Source: Chthoniobacter flavus
GTDB lineage: Bacteria; Verrucomicrobiota; Verrucomicrobiia; Chthoniobacterales; Terrimicrobiaceae
DNA: 9,136 bases
Reading direction: 5' to 3'
Assembly (NCBI GenBank): GCA_945903555.1
Contig: CAMDOJ010000067.1
Span: forward strand, 1 to 9,136
Shown here: positions 1 through 7,127 of the stretch, piece by piece
Layout of the letters: every line of letters begins with the position of its first letter
Position numbering within the stretch: position 1 is the stretch's first letter
Notes under the pieces: model-generated
What the model was told of the DNA's origin: nothing
Database searches by the model: none
Seen by the model: only the letters and a program-made list of their open reading frames with translations
Program-made: the position numbers and the translations under genes

Positions 1-486
1 CAACCCGGCACAACCAGCGATTTGAATACCACATTTGTCGATTTTCTGCCGACGGCTGCGGATGTGATTGGCGCTCCCGCACCTTCCAGTACGGACGGCA
101 TCTCCATTCTGCCGACATTGCTTGGCAAGGAACAATCGAAGCTGCACGAAGCGCTTTATTTTGAAATCTACGAGCCACATTTCCAACAGTCGGCACGCTT
201 GGGCGACTGGAAGGGCTATCGGCTTGGCACGAAAGCGCCGCTGGAACTCTACGACCTCAAGGCCGATCCTGCGGAAACGACAAACCTTGCCGCCGCGCAT
301 CCGGAAATCGTCAGTAAAATAGAAGCTATCATGACGGCGCAACACACGCCTTCACCTTATTACGACGCGCCGGAACAATCCCAGAAGGGCACGCAAAAAA
401 CCTCCAAAAAGAAGAAAAAAGTGAAATCGGTTCCCGAAATGTTGAACGAGGAAAATGAGGGTTCCGAACCGGACAAAATTAAATAA
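1..486 (+). CDS. Sulfatase, C-terminal fragment (5' end outside window)
   Basis: The frame is open from base 1 and gives 161 residues ending in TAA at 484-486. A TTG at 22 could be read as a start, but the sulfatase-like sequence runs on upstream of it (PGTTSD), so this is the 3' part of a longer gene. The fragment matches the C-terminal subdomain of type I sulfatases: a segment like 'NTTFVDFLPTAADVIG' that normally precedes the size and site residues, then 'RLGDWKGYRL', then 'ELYDLKADPAETTNLA', the usual end-of-fold motif. The catalytic CxPxR site lies outside the window, so activity and substrate cannot be judged. After the fold comes a tail with KKKKK at fragment residues 136-140 and then an acidic stretch. 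The next sulfatase ATG follows the stop codon with no gap, indicating one operon. Confidence 0.9.
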   Translation, partial: QPGTTSDLNTTFVDFLPTAADVIGAPAPSSTDGISILPTLLGKEQSKLHEALYFEIYEPHFQQSARLGDWKGYRLGTKAPLELYDLKADPAETTNLAAAHPEIVSKIEAIMTAQHTPSPYYDAPEQSQKGTQKTSKKKKKVKSVPEMLNEENEGSEPDKIK

Positions 487-2070
487 ATGAAAACGCCAAT
501 TATTTTTCTCAGCACCCTGTTGCTCGCACCGCTTGTCGCAATATCCGCTCCAGCCGTTTCCAAATCCGAGCCCAAACCCAACATCATCATTATTCTTGCC
601 GACGACCTTGGGCCGGGCGACATGAGTTGTGCTGGGGCAACGAAAATCAAAACACCAAACCTGGACCGATTGGCATGGGAGGGCGTCCGCTTCAAGCAAG
701 GTTACGCGCCATCCGCCACCTGCACGCCCTCGCGGTACTCGATGCTGACTGGTGAATACGCTTGGCGGCAAAAAGCAAAGGTCAACAGCATTCTCGATGG
801 CGACGCGCCTCTTTGCATCGAACCAGGTCGCCTCACGCTGCCAGCGTTGTTGCGCAAAGATGGTTACCACACCGCGGTGATCGGCAAATGGCACCTCGGT
901 CTGGGCGACGGCAAGACGAAGCTCGATTTCAATGGCAAGGTCAAACCCGGCCCGCTCGAGATCGGTTTCGATTATTCCTATATCATTCCAGCCACCGTGG
1001 ACCGCGTGCCGAGCGTGTGGGTTGAAAATGACAAAGTCCCAAACCTCGATCCCGCCGACCCGATCATTGTCAGCTACATCAACAATATCAGCGAAGAGCC
1101 AACTGGCTTGGAACGACCAGACTTGCTCAAACAGGGCGCTGACAAGCAGCATTCCGGAACGATCATTAATGGCATCAGCCGTATCGGCTATATGAAAGGC
1201 GGCCACTCAGCGCGATTCAAAGATGAAGAACTCGCCACCAAAGTTGTCGCCAAATCGGTGGAATACATCGAGAGCCACAAGGATGAGCCGTTCTTTCTGA
1301 GTGTCGGCCTTTTCGAGCCGCATGTGCCGCGCGTGGCCGAGCCTCCGTTTGTGGGCACGAGCCAGTCCGGCGTGCGAGGCGATGTCATCCATCAAGTTGA
1401 CTGGCAGGTTGGCGAAATCTTGAAGACGCTCGATCGCCTCGATCTGGCAAAAAACACCATCATCATCTTCTCCAGCGACAACGGACCGATTCTTTTTGAT
1501 GGCTACTATGATGGTTCGGTGGAGGACTTGAATGGACATCAGCCTGCAGGCGGTCTGCGCGGCTGGAAGTATCTCGTTTTTGAAGGCGCCTGTCGCGTTC
1601 CGTTCATTGTGCGCTGGCCGGGGCAGATCAAGCCGAGGGTCAGCGATCAAATGATCAGCCTAGTGGATTGCTACGCCACTTTGGCGAAAATTGTTGGCAA
1701 AGAATTTCCTGCGTCTGCTGCGCCGGACAGCTTGGATTTGTCCTCCATGCTGCTCGGCAAAACGGATAAAAACCTCCGCGACCACACCGTACTGCACGGC
1801 ATCGGTGGGCTCGCACTTCGCAAGGGCGACTGGAAATACATCCCCGCCTCGGCTGGCGCGGGCGGCATGGGCAGCGGAGCCAACGCCGAAGACGAGCGCT
1901 TTGCGGCCGCTACCATCCCCAATCCCATGCTCTTCAATCTCGCTGCCGATCCCTACGAGAAGGAAAACATCATCGAAAAAAATCCTGAGAAGGCTGCCGA
2001 ATTGGCCGAGGAACTGGAAACCATCAAGAACTCAACAACAAACCTACCCAAACCCAAACCCAAATCCTAA
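487..2070 (+). CDS. Secreted type I (S1) arylsulfatase
   Basis: 527 residues, a usual length for S1 sulfatases, which hydrolyse sulfate esters using a formylglycine made from an active-site Cys or Ser. The start at 487 gives a clear signal peptide: Lys2, a hydrophobic core at about 5-19, and likely cleavage after 'AISA'. Visible motifs are: 'LADDLG' with metal-binding Asp39/Asp40; CTPSR at 79-83 with Cys79 as the formylglycine precursor; GKWH at 133-136; 'FEPHVPR' with His279; 'SSDNG' with Asp331/Asn332; and Lys361 in the 'GGLRGWK' segment. All expected catalytic elements are present. The 'GATKIKTPNLDRLA' region resembles subfamily S1_15, which includes enzymes acting on 6-sulfated galactose-type sugars, but this is from memory and not a search. 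Its ATG directly abuts the preceding TAA, and no Shine-Dalgarno is visible, so translation may be coupled to termination of the upstream gene. The protein ends in a PKPKPK tail. A maturation enzyme (FGE or anSME) must be encoded elsewhere. Confidence 0.95.
   Translation: MKTPIIFLSTLLLAPLVAISAPAVSKSEPKPNIIIILADDLGPGDMSCAGATKIKTPNLDRLAWEGVRFKQGYAPSATCTPSRYSMLTGEYAWRQKAKVNSILDGDAPLCIEPGRLTLPALLRKDGYHTAVIGKWHLGLGDGKTKLDFNGKVKPGPLEIGFDYSYIIPATVDRVPSVWVENDKVPNLDPADPIIVSYINNISEEPTGLERPDLLKQGADKQHSGTIINGISRIGYMKGGHSARFKDEELATKVVAKSVEYIESHKDEPFFLSVGLFEPHVPRVAEPPFVGTSQSGVRGDVIHQVDWQVGEILKTLDRLDLAKNTIIIFSSDNGPILFDGYYDGSVEDLNGHQPAGGLRGWKYLVFEGACRVPFIVRWPGQIKPRVSDQMISLVDCYATLAKIVGKEFPASAAPDSLDLSSMLLGKTDKNLRDHTVLHGIGGLALRKGDWKYIPASAGAGGMGSGANAEDERFAAATIPNPMLFNLAADPYEKENIIEKNPEKAAELAEELETIKNSTTNLPKPKPKS
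2047..2064 (+). repeat. Three tandem CCCAAA units
   Basis: Three exact copies of the 6-base unit CCCAAA lie in frame at the very end of the arylsulfatase gene and encode the Pro-Lys repeats of its tail. It is a small microsatellite that could change copy number without breaking the frame. Confidence 0.7.
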
Positions 2071-2106
2071 GCCGCCTGCCATCCCCATCAAACTCTCAAG
2101 CAACCT

Positions 2107-3747
2107 ATGAAAATCAAAAATCTTCTCCTCACTTCGCTGGCGAAAAACCTCAGCCCACTTGGGCTGTCCCGCCGCAGCGCCTTGCCATTCATCCAAGCCG
2201 CCCTGCTGCTCACGCCACTGGTCGCAATCGGCGCTGTCCCCGAGTCCACCCAGCCTGTTCAAGAAGCAAAGCCGACTGCACCTGGAAAGGCAGAACTTGA
2301 AGAGGCCGCGAAATATCAAAGCAAGGGATTCAATGTCTTGTTTATCGCCGTCGACGATCTCAATGATTGGGTCGGCTGTTTCGGCGGCAACCCGCAGGCG
2401 ATCACCCCCAACTTAGATCGGTTGGCCAAGCAACAGGCGATGGTTATGAATAAAGCTTACGCTGCCTCGACAGTTTGTGGTCCTTCCCGTTCGGCCCTGC
2501 TGAGCGGCAAGCGGGCAGCTTCGATCGGAGTCTACGGCAATAAAGAAAACATGCAGTTTGCACCCAAGTTGAAGGATGTCGCCACCCTGCCGCAATACTT
2601 CAGCAAGCATGGCTATCACACACTCTCTACAGGCAAAATTTTTCATAAACACCCGACGGAAGACGGCATGGACGAAGGTCAATGGGCGTTTGATGAATTT
2701 GCCGAACCCACTGAAGGTGGAAAAGGCGGTATGCTATGGAAGAAATGCCCCCCGGCAGTAGACGGTGATGAAAAAAGTGAGGACTTTCGATGGGGTGCCG
2801 TAAAGGCCCCGGTTGAAAAGACCAAGGATTACCTGGCCTGCAAATGGGCAGCCGATCAGCTCCAGCGTGATTTTGAGGGAAAGCCGTTTTTTCTTGCCCT
2901 TGGAATCTCCAAACCTCATCTGCCTTGGGAGGTTCCACAGCAGTTTTTTGATCTCTATCCGCTCGATAAACTGAAAGCCGTCGACATCGTACGCGACGAT
3001 CTGAACGATATCGTCGACAAAAAAGGCAAAGAGCTTTTTCGTCCAGATCCGCGTTTTGAAGCCGCCGACAAAGCCAACCTGCATCTTGAGGCGCAGCAAG
3101 CCTATCTCGCCAATATCAGCTACGTCGATTACTGCCTAGGCGTGATCTTTGAAGCGTTGGCCAAGAGCAAGTATGCCGACAACACCATCATCATGCTCTG
3201 GGGGGACCACGGTTGGCATCTCAGTGAAAAGATGAAATACGGCAAGACCGATCTCTGGGAGGAATCATGCCGCGTGCCACTGCTGGTCAGTGTTCCTGGA
3301 GTCACGACACCCGACTTCAAATGCGAAGGTGTCGTCAACCTGCTCGACATGTATCCCACGTTGGTGGAGCTATGCGGTCTGCCGCCGAATGCGGAAAACG
3401 AAGGCCGCAGCTTTGCCCCTCTGCTCAAGAATTCTTCGATGGAGTGGAATGTCCCGACCCTGACCACCTACCAATACAAGAACCACTCCCTCACCGATGG
3501 TCGCTACCGTTACACCTGGTATGGAGGCAAAAAAGATGGTGGAGAGGAACTCTATGACCACTCCGTCGATCCGCTTGAGCACAAAAACTTGGCCGCAAAT
3601 CCCGAGTCCCAAGAAATCATTGCCCGATTCAAAAAGTATCTCCCGACCTACGATGAACCTGCGGCTCCCCGCAACAAACTTTCTGGAGACGACAAAAAGA
3701 AAATGTCCAAGGGCAAGAAAAAGAAAAAGAAAGATGAGGATGAGTAG
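2107..3747 (+). CDS. Secreted iduronate-2-sulfatase-like S1 sulfatase
   Basis: 546 residues. The catalytic core fits the iduronate-2-sulfatase-like branch of S1 sulfatases: 'AVDDLNDW' with Asp83/Asp84, CGPSR at 124-128 with Cys124 as formylglycine precursor, 'STGKIFH' with Lys177, 'SKPHLPWEVP' with His271, 'WGDHGWHLSEK' with Asp367/His368, and 'YGKTDLWEESCRVPL' with Lys380. The DHGWHLGEK-type segment is the best marker of this branch. The real substrate may not be iduronate, since bacterial members are diverse (S1_7-like, inference). The N-terminus is unusual: about 20 residues precede 'SRRSALPF' and a hydrophobic core ending near 'VAIGA', which could be a Tat-type signal. A TTG at 2182 would remove the arginines and seems less likely. 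The C-terminus has a highly basic tail with KKKKKK at 537-542, then DEDE. It sits 36 bases after the previous sulfatase and no Shine-Dalgarno is visible. Confidence 0.95.
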   Translation: MKIKNLLLTSLAKNLSPLGLSRRSALPFIQAALLLTPLVAIGAVPESTQPVQEAKPTAPGKAELEEAAKYQSKGFNVLFIAVDDLNDWVGCFGGNPQAITPNLDRLAKQQAMVMNKAYAASTVCGPSRSALLSGKRAASIGVYGNKENMQFAPKLKDVATLPQYFSKHGYHTLSTGKIFHKHPTEDGMDEGQWAFDEFAEPTEGGKGGMLWKKCPPAVDGDEKSEDFRWGAVKAPVEKTKDYLACKWAADQLQRDFEGKPFFLALGISKPHLPWEVPQQFFDLYPLDKLKAVDIVRDDLNDIVDKKGKELFRPDPRFEAADKANLHLEAQQAYLANISYVDYCLGVIFEALAKSKYADNTIIMLWGDHGWHLSEKMKYGKTDLWEESCRVPLLVSVPGVTTPDFKCEGVVNLLDMYPTLVELCGLPPNAENEGRSFAPLLKNSSMEWNVPTLTTYQYKNHSLTDGRYRYTWYGGKKDGGEELYDHSVDPLEHKNLAANPESQEIIARFKKYLPTYDEPAAPRNKLSGDDKKKMSKGKKKKKKDEDE

Positions 3748-3800
3748 GCTTATTTCGGAGAGCACTAATCGGTTTTGCATTTATCTCTGCTGAAAATATT

Positions 3801-5438
3801 ATGATAAAAAAAGTATTGATATGTATAGGCCTGCTGGCCTTTTCAGTGGCCGGAGTGGAGGCAGAGGCAAAACCGGGGTTGGGTATATCCAGCTGGGCGG
3901 GATGGAAGCCAGGCGACATATCTCGAGCCGAGTGCCCGGAACTGCGCAGTGTTCCGCTCATTCTCAAGTGGGATGACATTGAACCAGCGCCGGGAAAATA
4001 CGCGTTCGATAAAGTAATCGGCAAAAAACTCGATGCCGCGCATGCGGATGGCCTCTTTGTTACGCTGATGATTTGGGTAGGGCCGGATGCACCGGAGTGG
4101 ATCTACTCGAAAGGTGTGCCGGTTGTCACCACTGATAGGGATGTCAATGCTTTGGGTCAGAAAACCAATAAACAGAGCAAATATCCCACCTACCTCCATC
4201 CGGAATACAAGAAGGCATTTTTCGGTCTCATCGACGCTTTCGGGAGCTACATCAATTCGTTACCACCGGCTCTGCGTGAGCGAATTGTCATGGTCCAATG
4301 TGCCGAAGGCTCCACTGGTGATGGACAGCCCTGGAAGGGAAAGCCGCTCGATAAAGAGCAGGATATTTCGGATGAAGACTGGAACGATTTTCGTCTCGAA
4401 GCGTGGGCTCGCTACCAAAAGGCGATGCCTGGCATGCCCATCCTTGTGAATTCGGATGCCAATGGCGGTCAGGAATCCGAGTGGCTTATCGATAACATGC
4501 AGGTCATTGCCTTAAAACAGGGGATGTTCAGTCATGGCTACTTGGTCAGCGACAATGACAAGCGACTGGCCAAGCACGCTACCATCGAATCCGAAGCAAA
4601 TAAACGCGGCAAATGGGTTCTTATGCGCGGGGAAATGGATGGCGAGTTGTTTGAAATGGGTTGGTCGAAGCGCAATATTCCGCAAGCCCTTTACTGGTCG
4701 GGCCTCTTTGCATCGCACGGTCGGTTGGACATTTGGAATGTTCCCACCAAGGCTTTGAAGGAAAAAGCTAATTGGCCCGCCTGCGCGTTCTTTAATAAAT
4801 ATGCTGGACACAGAAACCCCTCGACCGCACCCGTGGCTTTCTGTGCTTTGCGCGACGGGCTCGACGCCTCCGACTTCGACCGGTTTCCCGCCACGAAATT
4901 TGGCGGCAAACCAGAGAATAAAAAGGATGCCGAGCGTTACCTCAAAATTGCTCAAGAATATACCGCCTACGGCGCACGCATGGAGGATCCAGAAAAGGCG
5001 ACAGGCGGGGGCATGATCAACCGCAAGGCCACAGGTCCCAACGATGTGGGGTGGGGCACTGTGCCGGGGAACTACTCCCGATTCCTGACCCAGATCGACC
5101 CAGGCTCAGGCGATGTCGGTCGATGGAATATCGACGAATCCATCTATGGACGCTTCGGTCGCGCATTTGAGCATCAGTCCGGCAAGAAGCAAATGCGCTT
5201 CCAGCTTGATCCAGCGTTTAATTCCAAAATGGCGAAGGTGACTGTCACTTACCTTGATAAAGGCACAGGAGTGTGGTCGCTCGGGGTTTCAGGAAAAGAC
5301 GGAACCCGCATTGAGAACGGCAACAGCGGCGAGTGGAAAACCAAGACGGTCATTTTGCCGGATGTTTCCGAAATCGTACTCAACTATGAGTCAGGAGAGG
5401 ACACCGTTTTCCACCTCATTGAGGTCGAAAAAACATGA
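3801..5438 (+). CDS. Secreted glycoside hydrolase-like protein (putative clan GH-A TIM barrel, family unassigned)
   Basis: 545 residues with a clean signal peptide (MIKK, hydrophobic core to about 18, likely cleavage near 'VEA'). I cannot assign a named family. Residues about 25-335 have the feel of a (beta/alpha)8 glycosidase of the GH42/GH35-like kind: 'LILKWDDIEPAPGKYAFD' near strand 2 and 'FVTLMIWVGPDAPEW' near strand 3. 'MVQCAEGSTGDG' follows, with Glu169 placed like the strand-4 acid/base, and 'WVLMRGEMDG' with Glu278 placed like the strand-7 nucleophile. The 109-residue spacing is typical of retaining GH-A enzymes. Residues about 415-545 form a separate beta-rich domain ('YGRFGRAF', 'VTYLDKGTGVWSL', 'VFHLIEVEKT') resembling accessory sandwich domains found at the end of polysaccharide-degrading enzymes. 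It lies 53 bases after the third sulfatase and is probably co-transcribed, so a sulfated or desulfated glycan is the likely substrate. The catalytic role is inference. Confidence 0.7.
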   Translation: MIKKVLICIGLLAFSVAGVEAEAKPGLGISSWAGWKPGDISRAECPELRSVPLILKWDDIEPAPGKYAFDKVIGKKLDAAHADGLFVTLMIWVGPDAPEWIYSKGVPVVTTDRDVNALGQKTNKQSKYPTYLHPEYKKAFFGLIDAFGSYINSLPPALRERIVMVQCAEGSTGDGQPWKGKPLDKEQDISDEDWNDFRLEAWARYQKAMPGMPILVNSDANGGQESEWLIDNMQVIALKQGMFSHGYLVSDNDKRLAKHATIESEANKRGKWVLMRGEMDGELFEMGWSKRNIPQALYWSGLFASHGRLDIWNVPTKALKEKANWPACAFFNKYAGHRNPSTAPVAFCALRDGLDASDFDRFPATKFGGKPENKKDAERYLKIAQEYTAYGARMEDPEKATGGGMINRKATGPNDVGWGTVPGNYSRFLTQIDPGSGDVGRWNIDESIYGRFGRAFEHQSGKKQMRFQLDPAFNSKMAKVTVTYLDKGTGVWSLGVSGKDGTRIENGNSGEWKTKTVILPDVSEIVLNYESGEDTVFHLIEVEKT

Positions 5439-5476
5439 AACGGATTGCAAAACGGACCTTGATTTTCAGTTTATCC

Positions 5477-5519
5477 TGAATGCGTCAGCATCGTCTTCCC
5501 CTGTATGCTGATGCGTTTA
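5477..5519 (+). terminator. 15-bp hairpin after the sulfatase/glycosidase operon
   Basis: Arms 5477-5491 and 5505-5519 pair without interruption over 15 positions (three are G-U), around a 13-base loop. The three wobble pairs work only in the plus-strand transcript; on the minus strand they become A-C mismatches. It starts 38 bases after the TGA of the glycosidase-like gene. No U-run follows, so it may be a 3'-end stabiliser or a Rho-assisted end and not a classical intrinsic terminator. Confidence 0.5.
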
Positions 5520-5598
5520 CCGGCGATGTAAACCCCCAAACAGACAACGCCAAATGACAACTATACCGTTGTCACTTTGAAATTGGACTCTGAACCCC

Positions 5599-5629
5599 AA
5601 AAGAAGGGGGCATGGCCGTCTCGGCCGTG
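5599..5629 (-). terminator. Candidate terminator of the sigma/FecR operon
   Basis: Read on the minus strand, a stem with arms at 5629-5623 and 5617-5611 (GGCC core, 7 pairs including one G-T, 5-base loop) is followed at once by CCCCCTTCTTTT. This resembles a weak intrinsic terminator about 95 bases after the FecR stop codon. The C-run before the T-rich stretch is atypical. Confidence 0.4.
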
Positions 5630-5723
5630 TGGAGACTGGGCCACTTGCTCGCACTCTGCCCATCGGAACCAAGGAGCGAGCCAACACACAAACAGGCAGC
5701 CCAACCGCAGCCACTCCATTACT

Positions 5724-7127
5724 TCAATCCAGCGCCTTCACCGCAACTCCATACATGGCGTAGGGATAGCTTATTCCTAGGTTGCCGGGTGGGCCGAGTT
5801 TCACGGTCGCGGCGGACAGTACATCCCGACGCCAGACGGAATGGGTCAGATTCAGTTCGCCATTGGCGTCTGGATCAAGGTCTCTGACTTCACGCGCAAA
5901 TTTTCCCCACGGGCCACTGCGCACGCGCAGTCCTGTATCTCGAAAATCTCGCTGCAGCCACTCGGGCGGAGTGGCTTGGGTATCGAACAGCACATAAACC
6001 GCGCACGGGCGGGATAAATCAAGACTGATGTCGTTTTTTGACGTTTCACCCCTTTCACGCTTTGCAAAACTCTGAAAAGTCCCGATCAAGTCCGCACCCT
6101 TCAATTCCTCTGGAAAGGGCTTGCCAGGGATTGCGTGCCATTTGAGTTGGAGATAGGCCTTGAAAGACAGGGAAGCCAGCGCCCCCTCGGCCATACCCCC
6201 TGAAACGATGGTGTAACAACGGTAAAAATTAGCCTGCTTGATATTGTCCGAAACATTCAGAACGACTGAGGAATCCGGGGAGTTAAGACCGCGGACCTGC
6301 AAACGCCCCCCTTTTAGCGTCAGCATGTTCACGCGCTCAAGCTTGGCGTCCCGGGCGCTCATGCGGGCTGCCTCCCCTTCAACGAGTGTCGCGAGTCGGC
6401 TTTCTTGCGTCAGCGGAAGTCCTGCTCGGTAAACCTGAACTTCCCCCTCAAAGACCGCAATGTCGGTGCTGCCGTCAGCGCATACCGATGTGCCGAAGCG
6501 TGTGCCAATATCCAGCACGTTGGCAGTGGGCGTTTCGATCACGAACCCCTTGGCTTCATTCCCCACATCAGTGTTGATACTGCCCCGCTCCAGCCTCAAC
6601 CGCATCGGATTCAAAAATTCCAAACTCACTGGACCTTCAAAATCCAGCACCGCTCCCGAAGAAATTCGGAACCGCAGCGAACCGGTCTCTAATTCGAGCC
6701 GCTCCAAAATCACCCGCTGCCCCACTTGGTAAGGTGATTCTGAAGACGCCAGAATGTCCACGGACACCCCTTTTTGGACGGCGAGGGATAGAGCTCTATC
6801 ATTGAGATCTGGCACCAGCCAAAACGCGAGCCCCAAGAGCAGGGTCACCGCAGCCGCTGCCGCAAGCACAGCCCTGCGAAACGGGAAGGCGATGATATTG
6901 TTTTTTTCTGAATAATCCATCGGTGCCAAGACGAGGGATTCCGGCACGGCGGCGCGGCCGTTTTGCCAAATGAGCAAAGCATGAATCTGCATTTGCTGAT
7001 AGTAGGCCTCGCGATCGGTGGCACTGTTGCGCAACCTCTCTCGGATCTGCTCAAGATCCGCCTCGCTGGCGCTGCCCTCCAACACCGCATGACAAAGTTG
7101 CTCGAAAGTGGGGCGGTCCTTATTCAT
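5724..7127 (-). CDS. FecR-like transmembrane anti-sigma/regulator protein with extra C-terminal module
   Basis: 467 residues, well above the roughly 320 of classical FecR. N-terminal residues about 7-55 ('FEQLCHAVLEGSASEADLEQI' region) look like a cytoplasmic anti-sigma domain of PVC bacteria. One transmembrane helix lies at about 85-104 after the basic 'FPFRR'. Residues about 145-235 are the FecR domain: 'FRISSGAVLDFEGP', 'VIETPTANVLDIGTRFGTSV' and 'IAVFEGEVQVY'. The remaining 200 residues contain a second conserved-looking block at 377-399 with 'VYVLFD' and 'PPEWLQRDFRDTG', of unknown function and presumably periplasmic. In the known family such proteins hold or modulate the ECF sigma factor encoded beside them in response to an envelope signal. 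The ATG overlaps the sigma stop (ATGA), with a strong Shine-Dalgarno inside the sigma gene, so both proteins should be made in a fixed ratio. No TonB-dependent receptor lies nearby in the window. Confidence 0.9.
   Translation of the reverse strand: MNKDRPTFEQLCHAVLEGSASEADLEQIRERLRNSATDREAYYQQMQIHALLIWQNGRAAVPESLVLAPMDYSEKNNIIAFPFRRAVLAAAAAVTLLLGLAFWLVPDLNDRALSLAVQKGVSVDILASSESPYQVGQRVILERLELETGSLRFRISSGAVLDFEGPVSLEFLNPMRLRLERGSINTDVGNEAKGFVIETPTANVLDIGTRFGTSVCADGSTDIAVFEGEVQVYRAGLPLTQESRLATLVEGEAARMSARDAKLERVNMLTLKGGRLQVRGLNSPDSSVVLNVSDNIKQANFYRCYTIVSGGMAEGALASLSFKAYLQLKWHAIPGKPFPEELKGADLIGTFQSFAKRERGETSKNDISLDLSRPCAVYVLFDTQATPPEWLQRDFRDTGLRVRSGPWGKFAREVRDLDPDANGELNLTHSVWRRDVLSAATVKLGPPGNLGISYPYAMYGVAVKALD

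Larger units (their letters stand above)
5439..5723. other. Convergent intergenic region with several hairpins
   Basis: No credible gene is visible in this 285-base gap between two converging transcription units. It holds the 15-bp hairpin at 5477-5519, a perfect 7-bp inverted repeat TGACAAC/GTTGTCA at 5555-5574 with a 6-base loop, and CCCC/GGGG at 5595-5609. It also holds a 7-bp GC-rich stem at 5611-5629 and GCTCGC/GCGAGC at 5647-5681. The stretch 5606-5700 is more GC-rich and structured than its flanks and may be a dispersed intergenic repeat; that is a suspicion only, since only one copy is in the window. Confidence 0.55.

Noticed and set aside
390..420. A-rich run as a programmed frameshift site
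   Set aside because: The A-runs simply encode the lysine tail and no alternative frame gives an extended or meaningful product.
352..1206. 284-codon open frame antisense to the first two sulfatases
   Set aside because: It lies opposite genes with complete catalytic motifs, its translation has no recognisable domain, and it looks like a codon-bias shadow.
1207..1650. 147-codon antisense open frame inside the second sulfatase
   Set aside because: Antisense to the conserved metal-binding part of a clear sulfatase; no domain or start signal.
3774..3802. TTTGCA and TATTAT hexamers spaced 17 bases apart before the glycosidase-like gene
   Set aside because: The -10 would overlap the ATG, so transcription would begin inside the gene and lose its signal peptide; co-transcription from the sulfatases is simpler.
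4512..4955. 147-codon antisense open frame inside the glycosidase-like gene
   Set aside because: Opposite the Glu278 segment of a better-supported secreted protein; no independent evidence.
5577..5887. Small plus-strand open frames in the convergent gap
   Set aside because: Low-complexity translations through the hairpin region that run antisense into the FecR-like gene; no ribosome binding site or domain.
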